A DNA stretch of 64,000 nt from an uncultured Clostridia bacterium. Its GTDB lineage: Bacteria; Bacillota; Clostridia; Saccharofermentanales; Saccharofermentanaceae. Shown here in pieces: positions 9,868 through 19,597 of this stretch (the first letter of the stretch is position 1; each line of letters opens with the position of its first letter). The notes beneath the pieces were generated by a model, which saw nothing but the letters and a program-made list of their open reading frames with translations, did no database searches and was not told the DNA's origin. Position numbers and translations under genes: made by a program. The DNA lies in contig CAMIYM010000002.1 of the NCBI GenBank assembly GCA_946403085.1, positions 62,001 to 126,000 of the forward strand, in the 5' to 3' direction.

Positions 9868-10605
9868 TTATTTTTGGATGTGATATCCGCCGTCAGCATA
9901 AACATTGGTTCCGGTCATGTAATCCGAGAGTCCGGACAAAAGGAACAGTACCACATTCGAGATATCTTCAGGCTGGCCAAGCCTGCCTTCAGGGATCAGG
10001 GCTTCAGACTGCTTTCTTACCGCTTCGTTATCGAAAGAATTCTTGGTCATGCCGGTATACGTAAAGCCCGGAGCAACGGAATTCACCTGGATGTTAAACG
10101 GTGCAAGGTCTAAAGCCATCGCAGATGTCAGAGCAACGACACCGCCCTTTGATGCCGCATAATCAGTCATGTTGTTCCTGAAGATCGCACTTCTTAAACA
10201 GCTGATGTTTACGATCTTTCCTGCCTTTTGAGACATCATGACCTTTGAGACTGATTTTGATACGATGAACATCCCCGTAAGATTTACGGAAATAATCTTT
10301 TCCCAGTCGGATGTCTCTATCTCATAGAAGGGCTTGCTGTTGCCCCAGATGCCTGCAGCATTAACAAGGCCGTCGATCTTTCCATGCTTTGAGATAACAT
10401 CATCTGCGATCTTATTTATCTCATCTTCATCAGTAACGCTTGCCTTGTAATGGGAGTAAGAAGGCAGATCGATGTCACAATCTGTTACATCGATGCCTGC
10501 GACTGTTGCGCCTGAATCAAGAAGCTGATCTGCACAGCTCTTTCCGATGCCTGATGAAGCGCCTGTCACGATATATACTTTTCCTTTAAAATTGAATTCT
10601 TTCAT
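9868..10605 (-). CDS. SDR family oxidoreductase (3-ketoacyl-ACP reductase-like)
   Basis: VTGASSGIG, YAASKGG, VNSVAPGF motifs. Confidence 0.9.
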   Translation of the reverse strand: MKEFNFKGKVYIVTGASSGIGKSCADQLLDSGATVAGIDVTDCDIDLPSYSHYKASVTDEDEINKIADDVISKHGKIDGLVNAAGIWGNSKPFYEIETSDWEKIISVNLTGMFIVSKSVSKVMMSQKAGKIVNISCLRSAIFRNNMTDYAASKGGVVALTSAMALDLAPFNIQVNSVAPGFTYTGMTKNSFDNEAVRKQSEALIPEGRLGQPEDISNVVLFLLSGLSDYMTGTNVYADGGYHIQK

Positions 10606-10623
10606 AAATACTCCTTTTCGGGC

Positions 10624-12273
10624 TTATGCCCTAAAACCCAGGAACTCCTTTAAGCCTTTAAAGTTCAGCATGTATTCCTTGTCCAGTCCGAAGCGGCCGG
10701 AAAACAATTCCTTATTGCTGTCCAGGAACTCTTCGAAAGTACCGCTCATCATCTCCGGAGTGAAGAAGAATGTCCTTGATGCGCCGGCAGAGCGGTCGCC
10801 TGCCTGAACGAAGCAGGAGTAACCGCCCAGTTTATGCAGTCTGAACTCAAAGCTTTCCAGGTACCAGCCTGTAATCTCAACACCGTATTCAGGTCTTACG
10901 TCAAAGACCTCTTTTACCTCATTCTGCCATTCGATATGGGTCCTGTGATCCTCAACTATCTGCTGTACAAACAGTTCACCGTCCCAGCCTTCAGCATATC
11001 TGTTTGAAGTTTCGTCATCCCAGGTGTAGTCCTTGACGAATTCCTTTTTGCCGTCAGTCTCTTCGATCTTATAACTGTAGTGATCGTTCATGCGCTCTCT
11101 CGTTGCCCACGGATATGCTTTTTCGAGACGCTTAAGAGCTTCTTCAACGTAAGCATCCACGTCAGTTCCGAGATAGAAGAAATCCTTGATCACGATAAGA
11201 GGAACTTTCACTTCTTCAAATGAAGCGGCGCCGTGCATGGCTTTCCACGGCTCTTCTTCATCAAACATTACGGACATATTCTCCTTTGCAAAAGCAAAAT
11301 AGTCGCCTAACATATCGCGGAATTCGGGATGCTCAGGATGTGTTCCCATAAGCTGCTTTTTGAGAACATGGTCTTTGGTAATAAGTTCAAATTCCTCACC
11401 ATAGACGTCATTGAATGCTTTGACAAAATCCCTTTTCCTGCCCTTCTTAACGAAGAAAGTCATAGCTCTCGGCTCTAATGCAGGAAGCCTTTCAAGGCAG
11501 TCTACGATCTCAGGATGGTCCTGAAGCTTGGATATCTCAGTGTCGATCAGGCCATGATCTGCTGTCACGATAAGAAGCGTGTCGCCCATTTCTGATGCGA
11601 ACTTCGCGATCTTTTTCTCCATGTCCTTCAGACACTTTTTCGTCTCCTCCGAATGGCATCCGGTCTTGTGGATAACATCATCAGGTGAAGGCCAGTATGC
11701 ATAGATGTACTTTCGTCCAGGCTCATTGCAGAGCTTCTTCACACGGTTTAAGACCTTCTGGAAAGAATCAGGATTGGGCTCTGCAAAAGGCGATGACACA
11801 TATGCTTTAACGCCTGCCTCGTTGATCCTGTCGACAGCACTCTTGTAAGGAGTAAGTGTCCCTGCCACATGGTAATCTGCAGCGGGTTCATTTGTGTATT
11901 GGATCTTATTAAGAAAGACCGTTACGTTCTTATCAATGTCTTTATAGTAGTTGTCCCATCCGAGCCACGCATGCTCGCAAGGCTGAAGGCCCGTCATGAG
12001 CGCCGTAGTCGCAGGAACAGTGGAAGTAAGAAAGACTGAATCGATCTTATCTGTCTGATGCTTTCTTAAGAGCCCTTCATGATCAAGATCATTGAGGATG
12101 GTTATTCCCATGCCGTCGAGGACCAGGAGCACGACATTCTTGTATTCCCTGTCCAGATGCTCATCCAGAACAGGCAAAGTATTACCCGGCGCCTCTGCCC
12201 CAAAATACTTCATGACAGAGTTAGGTATATTCGCGATACATTTATCGTAATCTGGAAAATAATAGTAAGCCAT
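10624..12273 (-). CDS. Alkaline-phosphatase-superfamily nucleotide pyrophosphatase/phosphodiesterase-like protein
   Basis: VVLLVLDGMG, TSTVPATTALMTGLQP, VTADHGLIDTE motifs. Confidence 0.8.
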   Translation of the reverse strand: MAYYYFPDYDKCIANIPNSVMKYFGAEAPGNTLPVLDEHLDREYKNVVLLVLDGMGITILNDLDHEGLLRKHQTDKIDSVFLTSTVPATTALMTGLQPCEHAWLGWDNYYKDIDKNVTVFLNKIQYTNEPAADYHVAGTLTPYKSAVDRINEAGVKAYVSSPFAEPNPDSFQKVLNRVKKLCNEPGRKYIYAYWPSPDDVIHKTGCHSEETKKCLKDMEKKIAKFASEMGDTLLIVTADHGLIDTEISKLQDHPEIVDCLERLPALEPRAMTFFVKKGRKRDFVKAFNDVYGEEFELITKDHVLKKQLMGTHPEHPEFRDMLGDYFAFAKENMSVMFDEEEPWKAMHGAASFEEVKVPLIVIKDFFYLGTDVDAYVEEALKRLEKAYPWATRERMNDHYSYKIEETDGKKEFVKDYTWDDETSNRYAEGWDGELFVQQIVEDHRTHIEWQNEVKEVFDVRPEYGVEITGWYLESFEFRLHKLGGYSCFVQAGDRSAGASRTFFFTPEMMSGTFEEFLDSNKELFSGRFGLDKEYMLNFKGLKEFLGFRA

Positions 12274-12318
12274 ATGTGTATTATACCAATCGTAATGTTT
12301 TAGTTCTCCCTTTGGATA

Positions 12319-12810
12319 TCACAGATCCTTTTCAAGATACCCACATGTAAACGGGAAGAAATCAAACTTCTTCGTTCCCACATGAACAAATCCGTGATCT
12401 TCATACCATTTGCGCAGCACTTTATTCTCTTCGACTATGCTGAGTTTGATCTTACCGAATCCGGATGCTTTTGCTATTGATACGGCATCAGCCAAAAGCG
12501 CATCGCCTATTCCCGAATGCCGCTTATCAGGAAGAACGCAAAGACTGCCTATCTCGCATTCGCCCTCCGATGTGAGTGCAAGATTGTAATATCCCACTAG
12601 CTCATTATCTTCAAAGTATCCGTACATCGGTCGGTGCTGCTCATTCTTCCATATAAGGACTTTTGCCTCATCCGTTGCAAAAGCCGTGAAGAGCGGCGCG
12701 TTCTCTTCCGTGAATCCAAACTCGTCAGCTACCGTCTTAAAGCTCTGTCTTATCACGCTTACGCATTGTTTTATCTCATTGTCTTTTATCTCTCTGATCA
12801 TGTTCATCAC
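12319..12810 (-). CDS. GNAT family N-acetyltransferase
   Basis: IGSLCVLPDKRHSGIGDALLADAVSIAKASG; overlaps upstream GNAT by 4 nt. Confidence 0.85.
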   Translation of the reverse strand: MMNMIREIKDNEIKQCVSVIRQSFKTVADEFGFTEENAPLFTAFATDEAKVLIWKNEQHRPMYGYFEDNELVGYYNLALTSEGECEIGSLCVLPDKRHSGIGDALLADAVSIAKASGFGKIKLSIVEENKVLRKWYEDHGFVHVGTKKFDFFPFTCGYLEKDL

Positions 12811-13289
12811 CCTATTTCTTTATGCTTTTCCAGTCTTATCAGATGCTCTTCGTCAGGTGTGGTTATACCGTTTTTATAATGGTAACCCATCTTCAGATAG
12901 AACGGCACGCCGGTTATCGAAGCAGGTATCTCTATGCGCTTTGCACGAATGAAATATTCATCCTTTTCGAGCACTTCCACTATCGCACGCCCAACACCTT
13001 TTCCCTGATATTCAGGAAGCACGAAGATCGTAAAAAGACTGCTCTCATCTTCCTTGCCCCAGTATGGTCCGATGGCGCCACACCCGATTATTTTTCCTTC
13101 ATCACAGGCAACATAAAAATGAGTCCATGAAGCTCTTCCTATGACAGCCTCAGGTGTCTCAGAAGCAATAAGTTCATCCATAAGATCCACAGGATAATCC
13201 TTTGTATTGGATATCCTGATAGTTGTTCTGATAACCTCTGATACCGCTTGTGCATCTTCATCTTTGAATCTTCTGATCTCCATTCTCAT
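12807..13289 (-). CDS. GNAT family N-acetyltransferase
   Basis: LFTIFVLPEYQGKGVGRAIVEVLEKDE; AAAGGAGG SD upstream. Confidence 0.88.
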   Translation of the reverse strand: MRMEIRRFKDEDAQAVSEVIRTTIRISNTKDYPVDLMDELIASETPEAVIGRASWTHFYVACDEGKIIGCGAIGPYWGKEDESSLFTIFVLPEYQGKGVGRAIVEVLEKDEYFIRAKRIEIPASITGVPFYLKMGYHYKNGITTPDEEHLIRLEKHKEIG

Positions 13290-13310
13290 GTCCTCCTTTG
13301 GAAAATAATA

Positions 13311-13340
13311 AAGGCCACTTATCTCGTGATAAATGGCCTT
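13311..13340 (-). terminator. Terminator hairpin between a short ORF and the GNAT pair (possible attenuator)
   Basis: AAGGCCA-TTATC / GATAA-TGGCCTT stem with one mismatch; minus-strand tail TTTATTATTTT. Confidence 0.7.
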
Positions 13341-13365
13341 GGTGTAACTTGATCTTATTAACGGA

Positions 13366-13449
13366 TTATCTTAGCGCAACAACAATGCCATACGACTTAA
13401 TGTCATAAGTATGCTTACGGGAACGCATTGTTGTCATGTTATTAAGCAC
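13366..13449 (-). CDS. Short ORF, 27 aa: MLNNMTTMRSRKHTYDIKSYGIVVALR (candidate leader peptide or small protein)
   Basis: GTG start, AAGGAGA SD with 8-nt spacing, sigma-A-like promoter upstream, terminator downstream. Confidence 0.5.
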   Translation of the reverse strand: MLNNMTTMRSRKHTYDIKSYGIVVALR

Positions 13450-13475
13450 TGATTCCGTCTCCTTGTTTTCGAGTC

Positions 13476-13505
13476 ATAATACAACTAAGAATTGTCTTAT
13501 GTCAA
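13476..13505 (-). promoter_or_regulatory. Sigma-A-like promoter for the 13366..13449 short ORF and GNAT pair
   Basis: TTGACA (13500-13505) - 18 nt - TATTAT (13476-13481) on minus strand. Confidence 0.6.
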
Positions 13506-13512
13506 TAACCCT

Positions 13513-13854
13513 TTATGTTCCGGATCTCTTTACGAATCCCACTTCTTCGAGCTTTTTCATGTATACGCTGAGGCGCTCATATAAAGGCTCTGCTTCATCG
13601 CCGTACTTATCTTTGACAAGCTGGCCGATGTCATAGACTGATCTTTTTCCGTCTATGCACATGAAGATAAAACTGCCCATTCCTTCAAGCTTGATATGCG
13701 ATACTTCAGGTCTTTTGAAAAAGCGCTGCGCGATCTTATTCGTAAAGCCCTTGTTCTCCATATCAACGGTGACCTCGCCTTCATCTGAACAGTTGAAGAC
13801 AAGGCCTTCCGGGCGCTCGAAAACATAGTCCAGAAAGTTATCCTTATTTCGCAT
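13513..13854 (-). CDS. PqqD family protein
   Basis: VSHIKLEGMGSFIFMCIDGKRSVYDIGQLVKDKYGDEAEPLYERL; overlaps the OPT transporter stop. Confidence 0.75.
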   Translation of the reverse strand: MRNKDNFLDYVFERPEGLVFNCSDEGEVTVDMENKGFTNKIAQRFFKRPEVSHIKLEGMGSFIFMCIDGKRSVYDIGQLVKDKYGDEAEPLYERLSVYMKKLEEVGFVKRSGT

Positions 13855-15751
13855 TCTTCTTTTTCCCGGATGTCTTCTTTCCGTTGCCGGCCATGAAGAA
13901 GACTACCGCACCAATACCGATGAGAACGATCAGTGATGTTATGTTTCCTGTAGGAAGGAAAGAACTTATGTCGATCTTATCCGTAACACCTGCAACCGTA
14001 AGGATCGCAAGCACGATACCGAGGATTCCTTCGCCTGCAATAAGTCCTGAACAGAATAAGATTCCCTTGCCTGAGTCATCGTTCTGCTTACCGTAGATCT
14101 TCTCGACGATAAACTTGATGAGACCGCCGAGCATGATAGGAGCGGAAAGTTCAAGAGGGAGATAAAGACCGATTGCAACAGGAAGCGCAGATACACCCAG
14201 AAGCTCGATTACGATCGCAATGAACACACCGATGAAGATCAATGTCCAGGGGAGATTGCCGTCCATGACACCTTCAATGATCATCTTCATCATGGTTGCC
14301 TGTGGAGCTGCGAGCTTATCAGTGCCGAATCCGAATGCGGAATCGAGAAGTACCATTACGCCGCCTATCGCGAGTGCAGCAGCTATAGTTCCCATGATCT
14401 CACCTATCTGCTGTTTCTTAGGTGTGGCACCAAGAATATAACCTGTCTTTAAGTCCTGTGATGTATCACCTGCCATGCATGCTGCGATGCAGATGATAGA
14501 ACCGATCGCGATAGCGCCCTGCATTCCGTGAACGCCTGTGTCGCCTGTAAGCTTAAGGCAGAATGTAGCGATAAGGACTGTAGCAATTGTCATGCCGGAT
14601 ACAGGGTTGTTGGAGCTTCCGACAAGACCTACCATTCTTGAGCTAACTGCACTGAAGAAGAAGCCGAAGATTACTACAAGGATCGCACCGAAGATCGTAA
14701 CGGGGATCGCCGGGATGATCCAGATCAGAAGGATAAGAACAGCAATAGAGATAAGTACAAAGCGCATATCAAGATCGATATTGGTACGCTCGTTCTTCGT
14801 CTTGCTTCCGCTGTTTTTGGAGATACCCTTGATAGAGCCTGTGAAGGCTTTTACGATCGTCGGGAATGTCTTGATGAGACTGATAATGCCCGCAGCTGCA
14901 ACAGCGCCTGCACCAATGTATTTGATGTAGCTTGCCCAGATGGCAGATGCTCCGCCTGTGGCGTAGAGTTCGGCAACTGAGACAGTAGCAGGATACATAA
15001 CAAGATCCGTACCGAATGTAACTATAGCCGGAATCAGTACGAACCATCCGAGGATACCGCCTGCGAACATGTATCCTGAGATCTTGGGACCGCAGATATA
15101 ACCGACTGAGATAAGCGCAGGATAGATCTCTGAAGAGAACTCTGTCTTAAGTGAAGAGAGTCTGAAAGAAACTACTGATTTGACAGCACAAAGACCGTCA
15201 GTTACGAACTTGACTACAGCACCTATAGCCATGCCGATGAATACAGACTTTGCTGATGATCCGCCCTTCTCACCTGCAAGAAGGACTTCAGCACATGCAG
15301 TGCCTTCCGGATAAGGAAGCACACCGTGTTCTTTTACGATGAGGGCGCTTCTTAATGGCACCATGAAGAATACACCGAGAAGACCACCGACTAGTGCAAT
15401 GATGGTGATCGTAATAAGCGCAGGCTTTTCCATTACGCCTTCTTTTGCCCATATGAAAAGTGCAGGCATGGTAAAGATCGAACCTGCAGCCAATGATTCA
15501 CCTGCAGAACCGATCGTCTGGACCATATTGCTCTCGAGGATGGAATCCTTGCGCATGATGATCCTTATGACCGTCATCGAGATAACGGCAGCAGGAATGG
15601 ACGCTGATACCGTGAGTCCGACTTTAAGACCTAAGTATGCATTTGCAGCACCAAAAACAACGGCAAGAACTATACCGAGTATGATCGATGCCGGAGTCAT
15701 TTCAGTGGTAACTTTATCAGCAGGAATATATGGTTTGAAATTGTTGTCCAT
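13844..15751 (-). CDS. OPT family oligopeptide transporter
   Basis: 635 aa, many TM helices; PYPEGTACAEVL and AGDTSQDLKTGYILGATPKKQQIGE are OPT hallmarks. Confidence 0.92.
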   Translation of the reverse strand: MDNNFKPYIPADKVTTEMTPASIILGIVLAVVFGAANAYLGLKVGLTVSASIPAAVISMTVIRIIMRKDSILESNMVQTIGSAGESLAAGSIFTMPALFIWAKEGVMEKPALITITIIALVGGLLGVFFMVPLRSALIVKEHGVLPYPEGTACAEVLLAGEKGGSSAKSVFIGMAIGAVVKFVTDGLCAVKSVVSFRLSSLKTEFSSEIYPALISVGYICGPKISGYMFAGGILGWFVLIPAIVTFGTDLVMYPATVSVAELYATGGASAIWASYIKYIGAGAVAAAGIISLIKTFPTIVKAFTGSIKGISKNSGSKTKNERTNIDLDMRFVLISIAVLILLIWIIPAIPVTIFGAILVVIFGFFFSAVSSRMVGLVGSSNNPVSGMTIATVLIATFCLKLTGDTGVHGMQGAIAIGSIICIAACMAGDTSQDLKTGYILGATPKKQQIGEIMGTIAAALAIGGVMVLLDSAFGFGTDKLAAPQATMMKMIIEGVMDGNLPWTLIFIGVFIAIVIELLGVSALPVAIGLYLPLELSAPIMLGGLIKFIVEKIYGKQNDDSGKGILFCSGLIAGEGILGIVLAILTVAGVTDKIDISSFLPTGNITSLIVLIGIGAVVFFMAGNGKKTSGKKKNAK

Positions 15752-15824
15752 GTCTGCCTCCCTCAGTGTAATAGTACTAATGTACCATATGGAGAGATCA
15801 ATTGCAGAGATGGAGCAACCAACA

Positions 15825-15852
15825 AATGCCGAAAATATGCATTTTCGGCATT
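15825..15852. terminator. Palindromic hairpin between minus-strand genes
   Basis: AATGCCGAAAAT-ATGC-ATTTTCGGCATT perfect 12-bp stem. Confidence 0.6.
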
Positions 15853-15877
15853 ATTCGTTCCTTAATTGCGTGCTTTA

Positions 15878-16219
15878 TCAGCAGAAGTCGGTATCATCAA
15901 AATCGATACCGTCGTAAGTCTCGGGATCTCCTACAGCATCTATCTCGACATAATAAGTCTCGTCGAAAGTGAAGACCTCACCTGTGCATGTCGCAACACT
16001 TTCATTGCAGATATCGTCGCATGCCGCACTGTATTCATCGTCATCTGCAAATTCACTTCTTGCGATGATCTTCGTGATCTTGCAAGGTGTGTACTCACTC
16101 TCTTCTTCGATCTTTGCAGCATTGGCACCGAGTTCCGGCTTCTCGATCCAGAGTATCATGTCACCGTAATCTGCTGCGATGCCGCCCTTTACTTCCTTGT
16201 TCATTGCTTTATCCTCCAT
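15878..16219 (-). CDS. Hypothetical acidic protein
   Basis: 113 aa, codon pattern consistent with coding, D/E-rich. Confidence 0.6.
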   Translation of the reverse strand: MEDKAMNKEVKGGIAADYGDMILWIEKPELGANAAKIEEESEYTPCKITKIIARSEFADDDEYSAACDDICNESVATCTGEVFTFDETYYVEIDAVGDPETYDGIDFDDTDFC

Positions 16220-16341
16220 ATTTTTATATCAACACGAATAGTCTATATGAAGACACGGCTGCTTACAATCTGCATTTATAACGCATGAGATTAATTAATG
16301 TACAATGTACCTGTAAAACAATCAATTTGAAGAGGTCGGTC

Positions 16342-17055
16342 TTGGGTAATTTTCTTTTCGATATTCCTGCATTCAGATGGTCTCCATATGCGCCGATAGT
16401 TGTCCTGGCATTGATACTGGGATTCATATCTGCGGCTCTTCTGATGCGCAGCTTAGGCGTGGCACGCCAGACCATTTTCTATACGAGCCTTCTTACCTTC
16501 ATCTGCACTTTGATGTTATCTGTATCTGCTACGATAAGGATCACACCGGAAGGTGTAAGAGCCGGTTTTTCGGGACTTGCAGCAGGCGTCGCCATGATGA
16601 TCGGCATCCTCATCTCGTCTCTCATTTTCAAAGATAAGCCTCTGCTTGTATTAGCTTCTTATGTCCCTGCAGCGCCTCTTATGTATGGTCTTTCAAAGCT
16701 TGGCTGCTTTCTTGCAGGCTGCTGCCATGGAAAGGCATACCAAGGGAATTTTGCGGTCGCATATCACAACCAGTATGAAGGCACCTACTTCCCCGTCCAG
16801 CTCGTTGATATGGCCGTATTCATCCTTATCCACATTCTGGCATTGATACTGGTAATGAAGATGAAGAATAAGGCTCACGCTATATTCATCGTTATCTTCA
16901 TTACTCTGCCTTCGAGATTCGTTCTGGAATACTTCAGATATACTCACGGCGGGACGTTGATCTCCCGCGATCAGATAATCATCCTTATCGCAGCTGCAAT
17001 TGCGTTTGCTATCCTTATCGCGGGCAGGATAATCTTAAAGCCTAAGAATGCTTAA
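16342..17055 (+). CDS. Lgt-like prolipoprotein diacylglyceryl transferase family membrane protein
   Basis: GLSKLGCFLAGCCHGKAYQGNFAV...YFPVQLVD; PSRFVLEYFR; TTG start preferred after AGAGG. Confidence 0.75.
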   Translation: MGNFLFDIPAFRWSPYAPIVVLALILGFISAALLMRSLGVARQTIFYTSLLTFICTLMLSVSATIRITPEGVRAGFSGLAAGVAMMIGILISSLIFKDKPLLVLASYVPAAPLMYGLSKLGCFLAGCCHGKAYQGNFAVAYHNQYEGTYFPVQLVDMAVFILIHILALILVMKMKNKAHAIFIVIFITLPSRFVLEYFRYTHGGTLISRDQIIILIAAAIAFAILIAGRIILKPKNA

Positions 17056-18026
17056 GCGGGCAGCGTCAGATCATACCAGTCAGTCTCTTCGCTTACTATC
17101 CACTCGAGACCTCTTCTTCTCTCTATAACTACGGAAGGATTAAGCGCGCCTAATGATGTGCCCTGGTTGACCTTTGCATCGTTGATAGCCCAGTTATATC
17201 TGAAGTAAAGATCAAGCATATCAAGGATGTCTTCCTTGCTCCTGAGCTTGCACTTTTTTGCAAACTCTTCAATGGAATTACACTTCATGACAAAGCCGAT
17301 CGCCTTATCACAGTCACAGACGTTACTTGCATCGCTGATATCCTTTACAAGTCCGAGGCTCCAGCAAAGTGCCCAGTATGCCTCATAAGCCCAATCCATG
17401 TCGATAGCATCCTGCATGGAATATGTTCCGTCAACAATGCGCTGCTCTTTTGAATTAAGCTGATCCATAAGGCCGAACTTCTCTAACATGGGCTTAAAGT
17501 AGTTAAGTCCTTCCTGATAATTGTTCTTGCCGATATCACATGCGATCTGGATAACAAAGAAGCAAGCGACAGCTCTCCTGCAGATAGTCTCTAAGTCCTT
17601 GAGAACAACACTGTCGTCATCCCATCTTGTCATGAGGCGGTCAGCAGTCGTGATCTTCTTTTTGGCTGCGAACTTGTTATTCTTTTCCCTGCGCTTCTTC
17701 TGGATCTTTGTCTCAGGAAGTTCATTGTTCTGAATGCACGGATGATTAGCCGACATATAAGCAACTGTCTGACTGAACATCTCATCATTGATGTTTACCA
17801 TCATGAACTTGCCCTTCTGGGCAGCGAAGAAAAACTCCTTGTCCGGGAAACCGATCTTAAACAGAGCCTCTATCTGGTCTTCATCTGTGCTGAACACATA
17901 TCCCATCTCGACCGATAGGCCAGGGAAATCCTCTTGTGTAATAAGCTGATTATCCAAAAGCAGCCCGATGCCTGTATTAACCAGTTTTTCTTTGAGTTCT
18001 CTGTTGTAGACCTGATTGATTTCCAT
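17052..18026 (-). CDS. DUF4272 domain protein
   Basis: AYWALCWSLGLVKDI...LRSKEDILDMLDLYFRYNWAI...SVVIERRRGLEWIV...DWYDLTLPA. Confidence 0.75.
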   Translation of the reverse strand: MEINQVYNRELKEKLVNTGIGLLLDNQLITQEDFPGLSVEMGYVFSTDEDQIEALFKIGFPDKEFFFAAQKGKFMMVNINDEMFSQTVAYMSANHPCIQNNELPETKIQKKRREKNNKFAAKKKITTADRLMTRWDDDSVVLKDLETICRRAVACFFVIQIACDIGKNNYQEGLNYFKPMLEKFGLMDQLNSKEQRIVDGTYSMQDAIDMDWAYEAYWALCWSLGLVKDISDASNVCDCDKAIGFVMKCNSIEEFAKKCKLRSKEDILDMLDLYFRYNWAINDAKVNQGTSLGALNPSVVIERRRGLEWIVSEETDWYDLTLPA

Positions 18027-18061
18027 TTATGTTATCTCCCCATATTTAATACTGCTAAGTA

Positions 18062-18688
18062 TTATGCAAGTTTTGCAGGATCTTCCACACCCAGCTTTTT
18101 AAAGACTTTTGTGGCAATACCCTTATCATTGGTTTTGCTCGACAATGCGAGGAGTATAAGCAACTTGTTGCCGCAGAGATATGCTCCGTCTAATGCATTG
18201 TATGCTCTTGTCTCGTGATAACTGATAGTGTATTTATATCCCCATTTGTCACCTATCTCGAAATGCTGTTTTTCTCTTAGATTATAGGAAATGCGGTTAT
18301 AATCCTTTTCCGCATCACTGCCGGTCTCAAACTCGATCAGATAGAGGGTTGATACATAACGGTTATTAACAGGTTTTTCTCTTGCCGCTGCGATCGCGAT
18401 CTTCTTGATCTTAAACTTTTCAGGAGCAGTCGGATTGATATAGTGGTCGTAGAAATACTGTGCTTCTTCCTTATCTTCGGATTCGATATAGCATGAAGGC
18501 TTAGAATCGTCAGTAAGTTCAGAGAGCATCTTATCTTTGTCGAATGTGGTCCAGACCTTTGTCAGTCCGAATTCTTTCATGGCACCTGTAAAACCTGAGA
18601 AGCTGAATCCCTTGACCGGAGTACATCCCGTAAAGCATCCGATGGCCATGACAATAACCATTAGTGAAGCGGCAATTCTTTTCTTCAT
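18062..18688 (-). CDS. Putative lipoprotein
   Basis: MKKRIAASLMVIVMAIGCFTGC lipobox. Confidence 0.78.
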   Translation of the reverse strand: MKKRIAASLMVIVMAIGCFTGCTPVKGFSFSGFTGAMKEFGLTKVWTTFDKDKMLSELTDDSKPSCYIESEDKEEAQYFYDHYINPTAPEKFKIKKIAIAAAREKPVNNRYVSTLYLIEFETGSDAEKDYNRISYNLREKQHFEIGDKWGYKYTISYHETRAYNALDGAYLCGNKLLILLALSSKTNDKGIATKVFKKLGVEDPAKLA

Positions 18689-18789
18689 ATGACACCCTCC
18701 CCGGAAAATACTAACAGATAGCTAATGAAAATATATTAGCATATTAGAAAGTCGATTATGGATAGGGAGAATTGCTTGACCTTATAAAT

Positions 18790-19581
18790 TTACTTCTCTT
18801 TTTTGCAGATAAAGATCTGCTTGCCGGGTTCATCGGGCTCGAAACTATCCTCAGACACACGCACTATGGCTGTATCGTAAGGATAAGTAATGAATTCATT
18901 TAGTAAAGGTTCATACATCAATGCTGAGTTCACAGCCCAGATCTCCAGATTCTTAGGATCATTGACGTATTCTTCAGACTCATCTCCTACACAGAAATAC
19001 CATCCGCTGTCTCTTTCATTCGTGGGCTCCGTGCGCATTCCGTAACTGATCTTCCATCCGCCCTCACGAACTTTCTTAGAGACGATTACTGTCTTGGGCA
19101 GAAGGTCTCTGCGCTCGATCATGGGTTTGTGAGCTTCTTCAAGTGACAGGAAGAATTCGATATCCTTCTTATCCGGACTGCCGTCAGCTTTAAGAATTCT
19201 TATGTCATCATCCCACACCTTGTTGCAGTCGGCATTTTTCGTAAGAAGGACTGCAAGTCCCAAAAGCTCGTCTTCGGTTGCTTCGACCTGTTCCTCAAAA
19301 GTCGCTGGTTCAGCATGGCCCTTGTCACCATATACATAAATGGTCAGTCCGCCATCAGTATAGAGCGATGCTTTGACAGCACCGAGATTCTCCTTATCGC
19401 CATAGAAGATAAAGAAGTTCGGGAAATGCTCATTCACATACCAGTCAAAGGCAGTACCGTTCTTGCCGTTCATATAGAAGATGGCGCCGTCTTTTTCGAG
19501 ATCGGAAGGCTTTATGCCTGGCAGTGCTTTCTGCAAAGCATCGTGCATGTAACGGTCGACCTGCTCAAATATCTTATTCAT
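18790..19581 (-). CDS. DUF2185 (Imm33-like immunity) domain protein
   Basis: C-terminal VSKKVREGGWKISYGMRTEPTNERDSGWYFCVGDESEEYVNDPKNLEIWAVNSALMYEP. Confidence 0.72.
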   Translation of the reverse strand: MNKIFEQVDRYMHDALQKALPGIKPSDLEKDGAIFYMNGKNGTAFDWYVNEHFPNFFIFYGDKENLGAVKASLYTDGGLTIYVYGDKGHAEPATFEEQVEATEDELLGLAVLLTKNADCNKVWDDDIRILKADGSPDKKDIEFFLSLEEAHKPMIERRDLLPKTVIVSKKVREGGWKISYGMRTEPTNERDSGWYFCVGDESEEYVNDPKNLEIWAVNSALMYEPLLNEFITYPYDTAIVRVSEDSFEPDEPGKQIFICKKEK

Positions 19582-19597
19582 CAGAATTTGTATCCTT

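Noticed and set aside
14769-15047. 92-aa and other 60-140-aa ORFs opposite the OPT transporter
   Set aside because: Shadow ORFs antisense to a confidently coding gene
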